Shown: positions 1 to 10,333 of the stretch, in pieces
Numbering within the stretch: the first letter of the stretch is position 1
Layout: every line of letters starts with the position of its first letter
NCBI GenBank assembly: GCA_022316685.1
Contig: JAKJHU010001405.1
Coordinates: forward strand, 1-64,000
Source: Progne subis subis
Taxonomy: Eukaryota > Chordata > Aves > Passeriformes > Hirundinidae
Length of the DNA: 64,000 bases
Direction: 5' to 3'
Notes under the pieces: generated by a model
What the model saw: only the letters and a program-made list of their open reading frames with translations
Databases searched by the model: none
What the model was told of the DNA's origin: nothing
Translations under genes and position numbers: made by a program

Positions 1-500
1 AGCCTTCAGAGGGAGAGAGAGATCAGGCACTCACATGTCTGAAACTCCTGCAGATCCCTTCTCCTGTAGAATGAGCAAGAAGCAAGCTGGGGAGAGGCAG
101 AAGCAGTCCTTTGAAAAACCATGGTGCCTAACAAGTGCTGTGGGAGAAGAAAAACGGGGAGCAACCTTGCCTTGTTTTCACAGCCTGTGACTTCTGGAGA
201 GGAGACCATGGGATGTACAGGAGGGGAGGGGAGGAATAACTGTGATAACCCAGTCTGCCTTGCTGTGTACTGATATAATTTGCAGCAGTGAACATTACAG
301 GTAATGCCAGATTCTTATTTAGAACCATGACACACTGCTGCTTCACTGCAAAAGTGCCTCAGTGGGGAGAAAATCAGCTTGATTTATTGTGAGTTTAAGT
401 AGATGTGGTGAGAACATTGATACAGATTAAAAGAGGTTTTCTAACCTCTGACACTGAGAAAATAAAGCAAGGGTGCCTGGCATTGGGCCAAGAGCACACT
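1..500. other. No gene recognised
   Basis: I see no convincing coding frame, splice-bounded exon or repeat here. The short open frames have no family signature. The sequence is of mixed composition and leads into LTR-like DNA. Confidence 0.4.
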
Positions 501-504
501 ATAT

Positions 505-1039
505 TAACAGAGCAGTCTGTTACATATTAGTTTTAAATCCCCCCAGCAGATCAGTCTTCTCTCTCTGGTCCCAATGGGTCTTCTAAACTCCTCCTTTAGG
601 GCTCTGGTCACTGTTATGCTCACCTGGTACTGATTATCTACTCGTTCTTTGGCCCCAAAACCGGGAAACAGAAGCTTGGAAGATGGCCAAAAGAAAAAAA
701 GAGCATGCGCAAGGAGACGAGGTGAAAAGTTCAACTGAGAGGATGACTATGTGCTTCATCCCCAAAGACCCCCGACGACCACCAGAGTGATCAATAAGGA
801 GCAGTGCGCAGCCGCAAATAGGCGTGGAACTAATTTTAATACGAAGCGGGACAGGCGGGGTTAGAAATGAATATGCGCTAGGCGTATCGTATAACCCGAG
901 TTTGTAGAGATAAAAAGGGAGAAACAAAGCTCCCAGGGGTGCATGTCTTTGAGGAGTTATCCCCATGCACCTCAGCGCTGAATAAATTCATACCTACTCT
1001 CATAAGCACTCTCTGAGTTCTAGAGTCTTCTCTCCGCAC
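505..1039 (+). mobile_element. Probable retroviral LTR (3' part clear)
   Basis: The 3' half has LTR order: a TATA-like AGATAAAAAGG at about 907, an AATAAA at 981-986, then a U5-like stretch ending in CA near 1,039. The 5' boundary is a guess; no target-site duplication was identified. No internal retroviral sequence follows, so this would be a solo or truncated LTR. The family is not named. Confidence 0.45.
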
Positions 1040-1079
1040 AGCAGGGCAGGAGCCTGGGAGTCAAACGCTTGGAAAAAGA

Positions 1080-1465
1080 GAGCTGGCAAAGGCAGCCCAA
1101 GGTGCAGGAGGCATTTGGCTGGAGGCAAGAGGGAGCTGGTACTGCCAGCACGGGAAGGGGCTCCAGGCACAGGAGCTGGCCGGCGGCAGGAGCAGCTCCT
1201 GCCGGCACTGCCAGGGAAGGACTGGCAGCACGCAGGAGCAGCGGGCACATCGCTGATGGACAGCTGACAAGTTTGAGCGGGCCAACCGAGGGACAAGAGA
1301 GGCTGCTGCTTGTTGGAAAAGTACTTTATGACATGGCCAGATCAGGCTCAGGAAGGTCAGAGTGTTCCAGTCCGTGCCATTATGCAAAATGCCTTCCTGC
1401 ACAGGGTCCCCATGTCCCAACAGAAGCAGCAGCAGCACTCCCTGACACAATGCATTTTATTCATT
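1080..1465 (+). repeat. Interspersed repeat R1, copy 1
   Basis: About 275 bp of this block (roughly 1,190-1,465) matches the reverse complement of 36,250-36,540 with few differences, including a CAG run of different length. Reading through gives a 158-codon open frame, but the second copy is not coding-constrained, so I treat it as repeat rather than gene. Confidence 0.7.
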
Positions 1466-1504
1466 GTGAAAAGTGCATATTATATGGCTCTCACAAGATA
1501 TTTA

Positions 1505-2018
1505 CTATATGGATTATGTTGTATTGGTTGTTAAGGTTGTATTAATATTTTGATAGTATGGTAAAATGTTGTTTGTAGTTAAAATGTAGTTTTTATGTAC
1601 CAACCACAGGAAAACGTAAATCTTTCAGAGAAAAAGAATTTACTACTTCCTTCTCAGAAGAGACCGCAGCTCCTCCTGCCTCGCTCAGCCCTGTGGATGC
1701 CATAGAGATTAAAGGAAAAAAAGTGATACTACCAGAGAGAATTCTTTGTTTGAATGGAATTTATGCATCATGTATGAAATGTATGAATATTCAACAGGCT
1801 ATTTATTGCTTTTAAGAGATAATCCTTTGTTACAGGGGTCCTTCTCCAGAGCTTTTTTGCTCGGGGAGGCACCCAGACGTCTGTAACTTTGTTTTTATTG
1901 TCTCCTATTGTCCTAACTCTAATTGTTCCATTTTTTAACTCTAATTCTATTTTTATAACCATCTTATTTACTATTAAACTTTAAAATTTTAAAAACAAGT
2001 GATTGGTGTTTTTCACAC
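1505..2018 (+). mobile_element. Probable LTR or LTR fragment
   Basis: AT-rich block with a TATA-like CTATTTATTG near 1,800, an ATTAAA near 1,973, and an end at CACA (2,018) where composition changes abruptly to microchromosome-type sequence. No internal region or flanking duplication is recognisable. Boundaries are approximate. Confidence 0.35.
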
Positions 2019-2869
2019 AGAGTGAGGAAATTCCCAGAATTCCCGCTGGGATTTGGTGGGGGTTTTTTTGTACCTTCCAAGGGGGAAACTGAGGCATGGA
2101 GTGGTTTTTATTAAAGAATTCCCCAAAATTCCTGGAATTCTGAGGGGGCAAGGGGTCTTTACTGCAATTTTGGAGGGAAACTGAGGCACGGGGAGGATTT
2201 CCCGGTTAGAAAATTCCCCAAATTCCTGGGATTTCTGAGGGAGCCATCCCGATTCCTGGGAAGGAAACTGAGGCACAGAGAAGACGGCCCCAAACCAAAA
2301 ATTTCCCCAAAAAATCCTTTAAATATCCCAAAAAACTCCCCCCAAAATTTTCAAAAAATCACTAAAAAATCCCCCAAAAACACCAAAAATTGCCCCCAAA
2401 ACCCCACCAAAATATCTTTAAAAAAAAACACAAAAAAAATTCCCCCAAAACTCCCAGGAAAATCCTCAAAAATTGCAAAAAAAACCCCTCAAAAACCCGC
2501 TAAAAACTTCCCAAAAAAAATCCCAAAAAATCTCCACAAAAAATCCCCAAAACCACTAAAAATTGCTGAGAATTTCCCAGAAAAGTCCCCCAAAGATCCA
2601 AAAAAAATCCCCCCAAAAATCACCTAAAAAACCTCCAAAAAATCCCCAAAACCTCTCCAAAACTCCCCAGAATTCCCCATGGATTTTCCCCACATCCCCC
2701 TATGGAATTCCATGCAGATTTTCCCCTGCCCCCCAGAATTCCCCATGGATTTTCCCCCACATTCTCCCAGAATTCCCTGTGGATTTTCCTGCTCCGCGCC
2801 CTCACCGCAGCGTCCAGTTCCCATTCCCATTATTCCCATTCCATTCTCCCCACTCTCCCCCATCCCCAT
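2019..2869. repeat. Low-complexity A/C-rich DNA with short tandem units
   Basis: 2,030-2,280 holds three degenerate copies of an 80-90-bp unit containing AAACTGAGGCA (near 2,088, 2,181, 2,266). 2,280-2,650 is a run of CCCCAAAAAATCC-type sequence. 2,650-2,800 repeats CCAGAATTCCCCATGGATTTTCCCC. No gene. Confidence 0.75.
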
Positions 2870-3650
2870 CCCCACCCTGCAGGTGCCGCAGCCTGTCGGT
2901 GCAGCGCAGCTGCGGCAGCGCCATCCTCTCGCCCATCTCCCTCTCCGCCCCTCCAAACCCTCCCGCAGGGCGAATCCCGGCATTCCCGCTCCTCCCGGCG
3001 CCTGGAGCGGCCGCGGCCCCGGCTCCGGGCTCATCTCGGCCGGCCCCGGGCCCCTCGCTCCCACCGGCGCCGCGCCGAGCGCTGCCGGCGCCGCCGGATC
3101 TCGGCCGCCTCCCGGCGCGGCCGCTCCTCTCCCTCCTGGCGCGCCCGGCGCCGGCAGCTGCGGCTGAAATGGGAGCGGAGCGCCCGATGCAAGGAATTCC
3201 CAGTGCCGGCCGCCGCTCCCGCTCCGGCTCCGGAGGAGGAGGAAGCGGCAGCGGGCGTCGTGCGGGAAGACGCCGAGGGCGCGGCGCGGCCGGCACAGGC
3301 GGCGCCGCGGCGGCACCGGGGACGCGTGGAAGCCGTCGGCAGCGGCACCGGCGGGAGACGCGCTGCGGGCGCCGCGGGATTCCCGGGATTTCCCGCGGAG
3401 CCGCCGGCCGCGGCGGGCCCAAGGGGAAGCGCCGGGGGTCGCGGGCGCAGCGGTTCCCGCGGAGGCCGCGGCGGGAAGAAGCGCCGGGGGACGCCAGGAA
3501 GGCGCCGAGGGCCGGGCGCGGCGGAAGGCCGCAGCCGCGGCGCGGAGCGGGAGAAGGAGGAAGGGCCCGAGGCGCCGGGGGCGCGCCGGGGAGAAGGAGA
3601 AGGAGTCGTTGGGCAGCGCGCGGCACCTGGGGGACACAGACGGGAAATGG
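2870..3650. other. CpG-island-like block with unidentified candidate exons
   Basis: Very high G+C with abundant CpG; three or more frames stay open on both strands, so openness means little. On the plus strand a tract ending CACCCTGCAG precedes GTGCCGCAGC near 2,881. On the minus strand CCCCCAG precedes GTGCCGCGCG near 3,630. The end of the block (3,540-3,640) has a diverged duplicate at 3,903-3,990, which suggests a duplicated exon. I do not recognise a family and cannot fix the strand. Confidence 0.35.
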
Positions 3651-4690
3651 GCTTCGGGGGTTATTCTGGGGTTTTGCGTTTTGTTTTGGATTGTTTTAGA
3701 TTTCTTTTGGAGCTTTTTTGGAATTTTATTCAGATTTTTCCCGGAATTTTTAAAAAATTTTTCAGGTTTTTTATTTTTTGGGGAATTTTTTAAAAATTTT
3801 TTTCCTGATTTTTTTAATCTTTTTTCAGATTTCCTTTCAGATTTTTTCAGATTTTTTTTAAAACTTTTTTGGATCTTTTTCTCATTTTTGGGGTTTTTAA
3901 CAGAAGGACGCCGGGCCCAAGGTGCCGGGGTCACGCACGAGGGAGAAGGACAAGGAGTGGTTGGGCATCACGCGCTGCACCTGGGGGAGACGGGGAAAAA
4001 CGGGGTTTGGGGATTTTGGGGGGATATTTTTCAGATTTTCGGGGAGTTTTTTTTGATTTTTCTCAGATTTTTGGGGATTCTTTCAGAATTTTTTTCAGAT
4101 TTTTCTTGGGTTTTTTCAGATTTTTTTTTGGGATTTTTTTTTTGAGTTTTTTTCAGATTTTTAAAAATATTTTCAGATTTTTGGGGGGATTTTTTTTTAC
4201 TTTTTGGGGAGTTTTTGGTTTCTTTATGGGATTTGGGGGGTTTTTTCAGATTTTTTTTCAGATTTTTTTTTTTTTTTCACACAGATTTTTTTGGGATTTT
4301 TTCCTGATTTTTTGGGATTTTCTTTAAGATTTTTCCCTGATTTTTTTTTTTTTTTTTTAATTTTTTTCCAGGCTTTTTTTCCAGATTTTTTTTCTGATTA
4401 CTTTTTAATATTTTTTCCTGATTTTTTATGGAATATTCTTGGAATTTTTTAGTGTTTTTTTTTCCTTTTTTCCCCATTTTTTTCTGGATTTTTCTTTTTT
4501 TAAAATTTACTCTGAAATTCTAAAATGCCCAAAAAGTTAAAAAAAAAAAAAAAATTTTCCAAAAAAATCCCGCAAAATTACAAAAAATTTCAAAAAAAAC
4601 CCCCCCAAATTAAAAAACCCCCCCAAATCCCATTTTTCCCCCCAAATTTCCATTTTTCCACCCAGAATTCCCCGTTTTTTTTCCCCAGAA
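3651..4690. repeat. T-rich then A/C-rich low-complexity DNA
   Basis: 3,651-4,500 is made of TTTTTTCAGATTTTT-like units, apart from the GC-rich block at 3,903-3,990. 4,501-4,690 switches to A/C-rich strings. It resembles intron filler of GC-rich bird genes. Confidence 0.7.
3903..3990. other. Exon-like GC block, duplicate of 3,540-3,640
   Basis: Preceded on the plus strand by TTTTTAACAG and reading REKDKEWLGITRCTW in one frame; the related block at 3,590-3,640 reads EKEKESLGSARHLGD in the same phase. The minus strand also has a good acceptor (TCTCCCCCAG) and an open frame. The two blocks align over about 90 bp while the DNA between them does not. The gene is unidentified. Confidence 0.4.
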
Positions 4691-4714
4691 TTCCCGTGTT
4701 TTTTTTTTCCCTTC

Positions 4715-5420
4715 CTCAGCCAGCTGGAAGCGCATGTGGTGGCAGAGCAGATCCAATGACTCCAAACCCCCAGAATTCCCATTTTTTTCCTCAGAATTCC
4801 CGGTTATTTTCCCCAGAATTCCCTTTTTTTTCCCCAAAACTCCCTTTTTTTCCCCAGAATTCCCATTTTTCTTCCCAATTATCCATTTTTTCCCCACCTC
4901 AGCAGCGGGAAGCGCATGTGGTGCAGAGCAGACCCAATTTCTCCCCTCCCGATAACTCCAAACCCCCCAAATTCCCATTTTTCCACCCAAATTTCCATTT
5001 TTTTTCCCAAAACTCCCGTGTTTTTCCCCAGAATTCCCGTTTTTCCCCAGAATTCCCGTTTTTTCCCCACCTCAGACAGCTGGATGTGCATGTGGTGGCA
5101 GATCAGATCCAGTGACTCCCAAGCCCCAAAAACTCCCGTGTTTCTTTCCCAGAATTCCCATTTTTTCCCCCAGAATTCCCATTTTCCCCAGAATTCCCAT
5201 TTTTCCCCCAGAATTCCCATTTTTTTCCCCCCCAGAATTCCCATTTTCCCACCCAGAATTCCCATTTTCCCCACAATTCCCATTTTCCCACCCAGAATTC
5301 CCATTTTCCCCACAATTCCCATTTTCCCCACAATTTCCCATTTTGCCCCAGAATTCCCGTTTCTCTCCCCCTCGGCCAGCTGGAAGCACACGTGGTGCAG
5401 AGCAGAATGGAATTTCTCCC
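4715..5420. repeat. Four exon-like copies of a 45-bp motif in CCAGAATTCCCA filler
   Basis: Copies begin near 4,717, 4,893, 5,073 and 5,375. Three follow a T/C tract ending CTCAG and one a tract ending CTCG. On the plus strand they read QLEAHVVAEQI, QREAHVV, QLDVHVVADQI and QLEAHVVQSRM, with several differences at third codon positions. On the minus strand they read HHMRFQLAE-like peptides next to a GTGGGG donor in some copies. The spacer is a CCCAGAATTCCCATTTTT repeat. A duplicated small exon is likely, but gene and strand are unresolved. Confidence 0.5.
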
Positions 5421-5690
5421 CCCAGGCCGGAATCCGCGGACGCTCTGGGCCCGAACGGCTCCGGGGATCCGAGCTGCTCCCGGCGGGGGAGGCGAAGCGC
5501 GGCCGTCGCGATTCCCCGTATCGCGACAGGACGTTCACGGCGCTGCCGCCGCCCGGCTCGTGCGTCTGCAGGAAATCCACCGCGCGTGCGCGGCCGGCAC
5601 GGCGCCGACGGCCCGGCGATATCGCGACACGGGCGCCGGAGAGCCGGAGGGATGGCGGGGTTTGGGGGTGAAATCCCGGGGATTTGGGCA
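5421..5690. other. GC-rich, CpG-dense block
   Basis: Follows the last exon-like copy without a break and is rich in CGCG and CCGG. Open frames exist on both strands; the minus strand includes AVDFLQTHEPGGGSAVNVLS. It may be the body of the exon that holds the 5,375 motif, or a promoter CpG island. No family recognised. Confidence 0.3.
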
Positions 5691-5744
5691 CGGAATTCTG
5701 AGATTTGGGCACGAAATTCCAGGATTTGTACTCAAAATCCTGGT

Positions 5745-6250
5745 TATTTCCTATCCTGATCTCATATCTCGGATTTATATCGCGATATTGGCTCCCAAAC
5801 CCATTGGAATCGTGATAGCTGTACCCAAAATCCTGGATTTGGACTCAAAATGTTGGTATTTCCTGTCCTGATCTCGATATCTTACATTTATATCGTGATT
5901 GGAATTGTGATAGTTGTACCCCAAATCCCAGGGATTTGTATCCAAAATCCGGAGATTCCTCCTCTACATCCTGGTATTTCCTGTCCTGATCTTGATATCT
6001 TACGTTTATATCGCGATATTGGCTCCCAAACCCCATTGGAATCATGACAGTTGTACCCAAAATCCCGGGAATTTGTACCCAAACTCCAGAGATTTGGACC
6101 TGAAATTTTGGGATTTGTATCCAAAATCCCTGGATTTGTACTCAAAATCCTGGTTATTTCCGTCCTGATCTTGATAGCTTACATATATATCGCGATATTA
6201 GCTCCCAAACCCCATTGGAATCATGACAGTTGTACCCAAAATCCAGAGTT
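5745..6250. repeat. Tandem repeat, four degenerate copies of about 110-180 bp
   Basis: The phrase CCTGATCTxGATATCTTACATTTATATCGCGATATTGGCTCCC recurs near 5,755, 5,866, 5,985 and 6,162. It is followed each time by a CCCATTGGAATCxTGA string and GTACCCAAAATCC units. Not coding. Confidence 0.8.
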
Positions 6251-6319
6251 TTCTATCCAAAATCCTGAGTTTTGTATCCAAAATCCCAAGATTTGTATCC
6301 AAAATCCAGAGATTTGTAT

Positions 6320-7085
6320 CCAAATGACAAAATTTTCCATGGAGTTTTGGGAATTTTCCCTGGAATTTTGGGAATTTTCCCTGGAATTCTGGGATTTTCC
6401 CTGAATTTTCAGGTTTTTTCCCAAAATTTTGAGATTTTCCTGGAATTTTGGTGATTTTCCCAGGAATGTGGGGTTTTTCCCTGGAATTGCAGAACCCCTC
6501 CCTCTGCAATTTGGGGATTTTTACCTGGAATTTTTCAGGATTTTCCTAGGAATAGGGGAACCCCTCCCTCAGGAATTTTGGGTATTTTTACCTGGAATTT
6601 TCGGAGCTTTCCTCGGAGTTTTGGGATTTTCCCTGGAACTGTGGAACCTCTCCCTCTGGAATTCCAAGATTTTCCCTGAAATTTGAAGATTTTTCCTGGA
6701 ATTTTTCAGGGTTTTCCTAGGAATAGGGGAACCCCTCCCTCAGGAATTTTTGGGGGGGTTTCCCAGGAATTTTCAAGATTTTCCCAGGAATTTTTCAGGG
6801 TTTTCCCCCTGGAATTTTTTGAATTTTCCCAGGAATTTGGCGATTTTCCCAGGAATTTTTGGGGATTTTCCCAGGAATTTTTTTGATTTTCCTGTAGTTT
6901 TCCTGGGAATTTGGGAATTTTCCCAGAAATTCCGGTGTTTTTTCCCGTGTTTCCCCAGTGCTCTCCCTGTGCTCTCCCGGTGTTTCCCGGTCTATCCCGG
7001 TGTTTTCCCGTTGTTCTCCCTGTGTTTCCCCATTGTTTTCCCTGTGCTCTCCCGGTGTTTCCCGGTGTTTTCCCGGTGTTTTCCC
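6320..7085. repeat. Short-period repeats (TTTTCCCTGGAATTTTGGG type)
   Basis: Irregular 18-25-bp units of TTTTCCCAGGAATTTT. A larger unit containing GGGGAACCCCTCCCTCAGGAATTTT recurs near 6,560 and 6,730. Towards the end it becomes TTTTCCCGGTGTTTCCCGG. It looks like intron filler; no exon seen. Confidence 0.75.
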
Positions 7086-7087
7086 GT

Positions 7088-7215
7088 GTTTTCCCGGGAA
7101 TTCTCTCTCCCCTGCGGCGGAAGGGCGCCCCCAGCAGCCCCAGGGCGAGGCCCAGGGCGATTCCGAGCGCCAGCGCCGCTCCCAGCGGGGACGGACGGAG
7201 ACAGCGCGGGAACGG
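7088..7215 (-). other. GC-rich segment encoding a possible membrane span (minus strand)
   Basis: On the minus strand one frame reads LGAALALGIALGLALGLLG followed by a basic RRR, the form of a membrane anchor with a stop-transfer signal. No clean splice donor follows it, and the GGACAC minisatellite abuts it. It could be an isolated transmembrane exon of an unidentified gene or chance in GC-rich DNA. Confidence 0.25.
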
Positions 7216-7217
7216 GC

Positions 7218-8000
7218 GCGTCCCGGGACACGGACACACGGACACACGGACACGGGGACACACGGGGACACACGGACACATGGACAACGGGGACACACAG
7301 ACATGGGGACACGGGGATACACGGACACGGGGACACACGGACACGGGGACACGGGGACACACGGACTCGGGGACACGGGGACACAACGGACACAATGGAC
7401 ACGGGGACACACGGACATGGGGACCCGGGGATACACGGACACGGGGACACACGGACACAGGGACACACGGACACACGGGCACAGGGACATGGGGACACAC
7501 GGACACGGGGACAACACGGGCACACGGACATGCGGGTGCGGGACGGACACGTGGACATGGGGATACAGGGGGATGGACACACGGACAGGGATACACCGAC
7601 ACACGGACACGGGGATACATGGGATGGACACAGACACAGGGATGGACACAGGGATACACAGGATGGACACACGGACACACGGATACACAGGACACAGGGA
7701 TATGGGGATACACGGGGATGGACACACGGACCACAGATACACAGACAGACAGAGACACAGGGACACAGACACGGGACGAATATGGGGATGGACACACGGA
7801 TACACAGACAGACAGGGACACGGGACCAACGGACACGGGATGGACACAGGGACACGACACGGGATGGACACACGATACAGGGGATGGACGGGGGGGACAG
7901 ATGGGGACGGACAGACAGAGGGACAGGAGGGGTCAGACAGACAGAGGGATAGGAGAGCACAGACAGAGGACAGACAGACAGAGGCATAGAGGGACAGACA
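7218..8000. repeat. GGACAC/GGGGACACACGGACAC minisatellite
   Basis: About 780 bp of 6-18-bp units built from GGACACGGGGACACACGG, becoming GGGATGGACACACGGATACAC and then ACAGACAGAGGGACAG towards the 3' end. The period is often a multiple of six, which keeps several frames open on both strands; these frames are not genes. Confidence 0.95.
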
Positions 8001-8089
8001 GAGGCACAGCAGCCTGGGACACGCAGGGGTCACCGCAGTAAGAAGGGGACAAATCCCGGTGTCACCAAACACCAGCCTGGAAACGGAGT

Positions 8090-8450
8090 GACAGCACCAA
8101 TTCCAAGTGCTGGATCCCAAAATCCCAGCGCTGGATCCCAAAAATCCCTGTCCTGTATCCCCAAAATCCCAGTGCTGGATCCCAGATTCCTAGCGCTTGA
8201 TCCCAAAAAATCCTGGTCCTGTATCCCCAAAAATCCCAGTGCTTGATCCCAAAGATCCCTGTCCTGTAGCCCCAAAATCCCAGTGCTGGATCCCAAAATC
8301 CCAGCGCTGGATCCCAAAAATCCCTGTCCTGTATCCCCAAAAATCCCAGTGCCAGCACAAATTCCAGTGCTGGATCCCAAAAAATCCTAGTGCTGTACTC
8401 CAAAAGCCCTGTCCTGTGTCCCCAAAATCCCAGTGCCTGTGTCCCCAATT
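8090..8450. repeat. Tandem repeat of GTGCTGGATCCCAAAATCCC units
   Basis: Units of 22-30 bp (GTGCTGGATCCCAAAAATCC, CTGTCCTGTATCCCCAAAA) form a higher-order unit of about 55-60 bp repeated five or six times. Confidence 0.9.
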
Positions 8451-9149
8451 CCCACCTTTGTCCCCCAATTCCCGATTTTTCCCTCCCTGAATTCCCGATT
8501 TTTGCCCCCCCATTCCCACTTTCCCAATTCCTGATTTCCCTCCCCAGCCCCCTCTTTCGCAATTCCCGATTTTCCTCCCCGATTCCCTCTCTTCCTCCCC
8601 GAATTCCCTCTTTCCCTCTTCGAATGCCCTGTTTCTTCCATCCCCTAATTCCCTCTTTCTCTCCCCGAATTCCTGTTTTCCATCCCCGAATTCCCTCTTT
8701 CCCTCCCCAATTCCCTCTTCCCTAATTCCCCATTTTCCCTCCCCAATTCCCGATTTTTCCCCATTCACGATCCCCCAAAAAACCTCCTCGGAATTCCCAA
8801 AGGGTTCTCCCGAAGTTCCCCATCCTTCTCTTCCTTGTCCCACAAAACTTTTTCCCTTTTGTCTCCGGCTCCGCCCCGGGGGGCGGAGTTTGGGATTTGG
8901 GATCGGGAATTTGGGATTTGGGGATTTGGGATCGGAATGCGATTGGCACTTGGATTTTTTGGGATCGGGAACGAGGCGGGGAATGGGATCGGGAATGGGG
9001 GTCAGGGCTGGGAATGGAATTTGGGTGGGGGAAACTGGTCAGGAATGGGATTTGGGATCGGGAATGGGATCCAGACCCCCCCCCCCAGACCCCTCCAAAT
9101 CCCAAATTCCCCCTCAGAATTCCAGATTTGGGGTTTTTTAGGGATCCCC
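8451..9149. repeat. Pyrimidine-rich then GGGATTTGGGATCGG-rich DNA
   Basis: 8,451-8,830 is CCCCGAATTCCCTCTTTCCCT-type sequence. 8,880-9,075 is made of GGGATTTGGGATCGGGAATG units. It lies immediately upstream of the 9.2-kb promoter. No exon seen. Confidence 0.7.
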
Positions 9150-9345
9150 TCCTTTCCCGGAGCGGCCCCGCCGCGGTTTTGGCGCCAAGAGTCACGTGAC
9201 CGGTGAAACCACGCCCACTGAAATACACTCCTCTAATCTGGGTCACGTGACACTGCGTGACCACGCCCCCTCGGGGGCGCGGGCGCGTGCCGGCCGCCAT
9301 TTTCTTTTGGCGCGAAGCGAGGCACGCGTGAGGTGTCGGGGTACA
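9150..9345 (+). promoter_or_regulatory. CpG promoter with paired E2F-like and CACGTG sites and a YY1-like site
   Basis: Visible elements in order: TTTTGGCGCCAAG (9,177-9,189, palindromic E2F-like), TCACGTGA (9,192-9,199), TCACGTGA again (9,243-9,250), CACGCCCCC boxes, GCCGCCATTTT (about 9,293-9,303, YY1/initiator-like), and TTTTGGCGCGAAG (9,305-9,317, second E2F-like). There is no TATA box. A short non-coding first exon probably ends at the GTGAGG donor at 9,328. Paired E2F sites suit a cell-cycle or meiotic gene, matching the cohesin gene downstream. Confidence 0.75.
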
Positions 9346-10333
9346 GCGCGGGTTTTTTTGGGGGGAGTTTTGAGTATTTTCGGGATTTTCAGCCCCAGCC
9401 AAGGTGAGGGAGGGTGCATGGGGGTTTCATAGGTTCCTTGAGGAGGGGTTTGGGGAGCTGAGAGGTTCCGAGCCCCTCCCTCAGTGGGAGCAGGGGGGCG
9501 TTATGAGGGGGAGCTTCACTCCCCTCATGCCGGGGGGGGGGGGGAGGGGATTTGTGAGGGAGGGACTTCACCTCCAGCCCTCAAAATAAAGTTTGTGAGG
9601 GTTTAGAGGCTCAGAAAAACCCCGAGCTCCCTTTTAGTGGGATCCGGGTGAGATTTGTGAGGGACGAGCTTCACTCTCCTCATTCCGGGGGAGTTTTGTG
9701 GGGGAAAGGGTTTCATCCTCACATCTCAAATTAAAGTTTGTGAGTGTTTTGAGAGGCCCCTCATTGTTATCTTGGAAGGTTGGGGGTTTTTTTTAATAGA
9801 ATTTTTTCTGGATTTTTCACTCCAAAACTGTGAGGGAGGAGCTTCATTCACACCTGCCCCCCCCCCCGCCCTGCCCCGCCCCCCCCTCCCCAGTTGTGAC
9901 CTGAGGGATTGCAGGATCCCACCCCTCATTTTTCAGTTTTGATGGAATTTTGGGATCCTTCCCTTTTTCCCAGGAAGGGAATTTTGGGTGTCCCACCCCC
10001 TCATTTTCCAGTTTTTGAGGGAATTTTCCAGATCCCACCCCTTATTTTTCAGTTTTGAGGGAATTTTGAGGATCCACTCCTCATTTTCAGTTTAGAGGGA
10101 ATTTTCCAGATCCCACCCCTCATTTTCCAGTTTTGAGGGAATTTTCCAGATCCACCCCTCATTTTTCCTTTTTGACGGAATTTTGGGATCCTTCCCTTTT
10201 TCCCCGAGTTAATTTTGTGTCTCCAACTCCCAGTTTTCTCCTCTCCGGGGGTTCCCAGCCTCGAGAGAACCCCTCCAAAAAATTCCATTTTTCCCGCTTT
10301 TCCCAGCCCCGTCCATGACTCTCCATCCCTCAG
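9346..10333 (+). other. Intron 1 of the STAG-like gene, with tandem units
   Basis: 9,400-9,850 carries degenerate copies of a unit with GGGACGAGCTTCACTCTCCTCAT and AAATAAAGTTTGTGAGGG. 9,890-10,180 carries 35-40-bp units of CCAGATCCCACCCCTCATTTT with TTTGAGGGAATTTT. No exon seen. It runs to the acceptor CCCTCAG at 10,333. Confidence 0.6.

Noticed and set aside
2563..3934. Overlapping 270-436-codon frames on both strands at 2.6-3.9 kb
   Set aside because: High G+C removes stops in all frames and the peptides are Arg/Pro/Ala-rich; kept only as unidentified exon candidates.
4715..5420. SPATA31-type gene from the LE.HV... motif
   Set aside because: A faint resemblance over about ten residues is not enough, and the strand is not settled.
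6706..8141. Long open frames of 330-450 codons on both strands over the GGACAC array
   Set aside because: They arise from a short-period repeat without stop codons in several frames; the peptides are THGHGDTR- or PCVPVSVCP-like strings with no domain.
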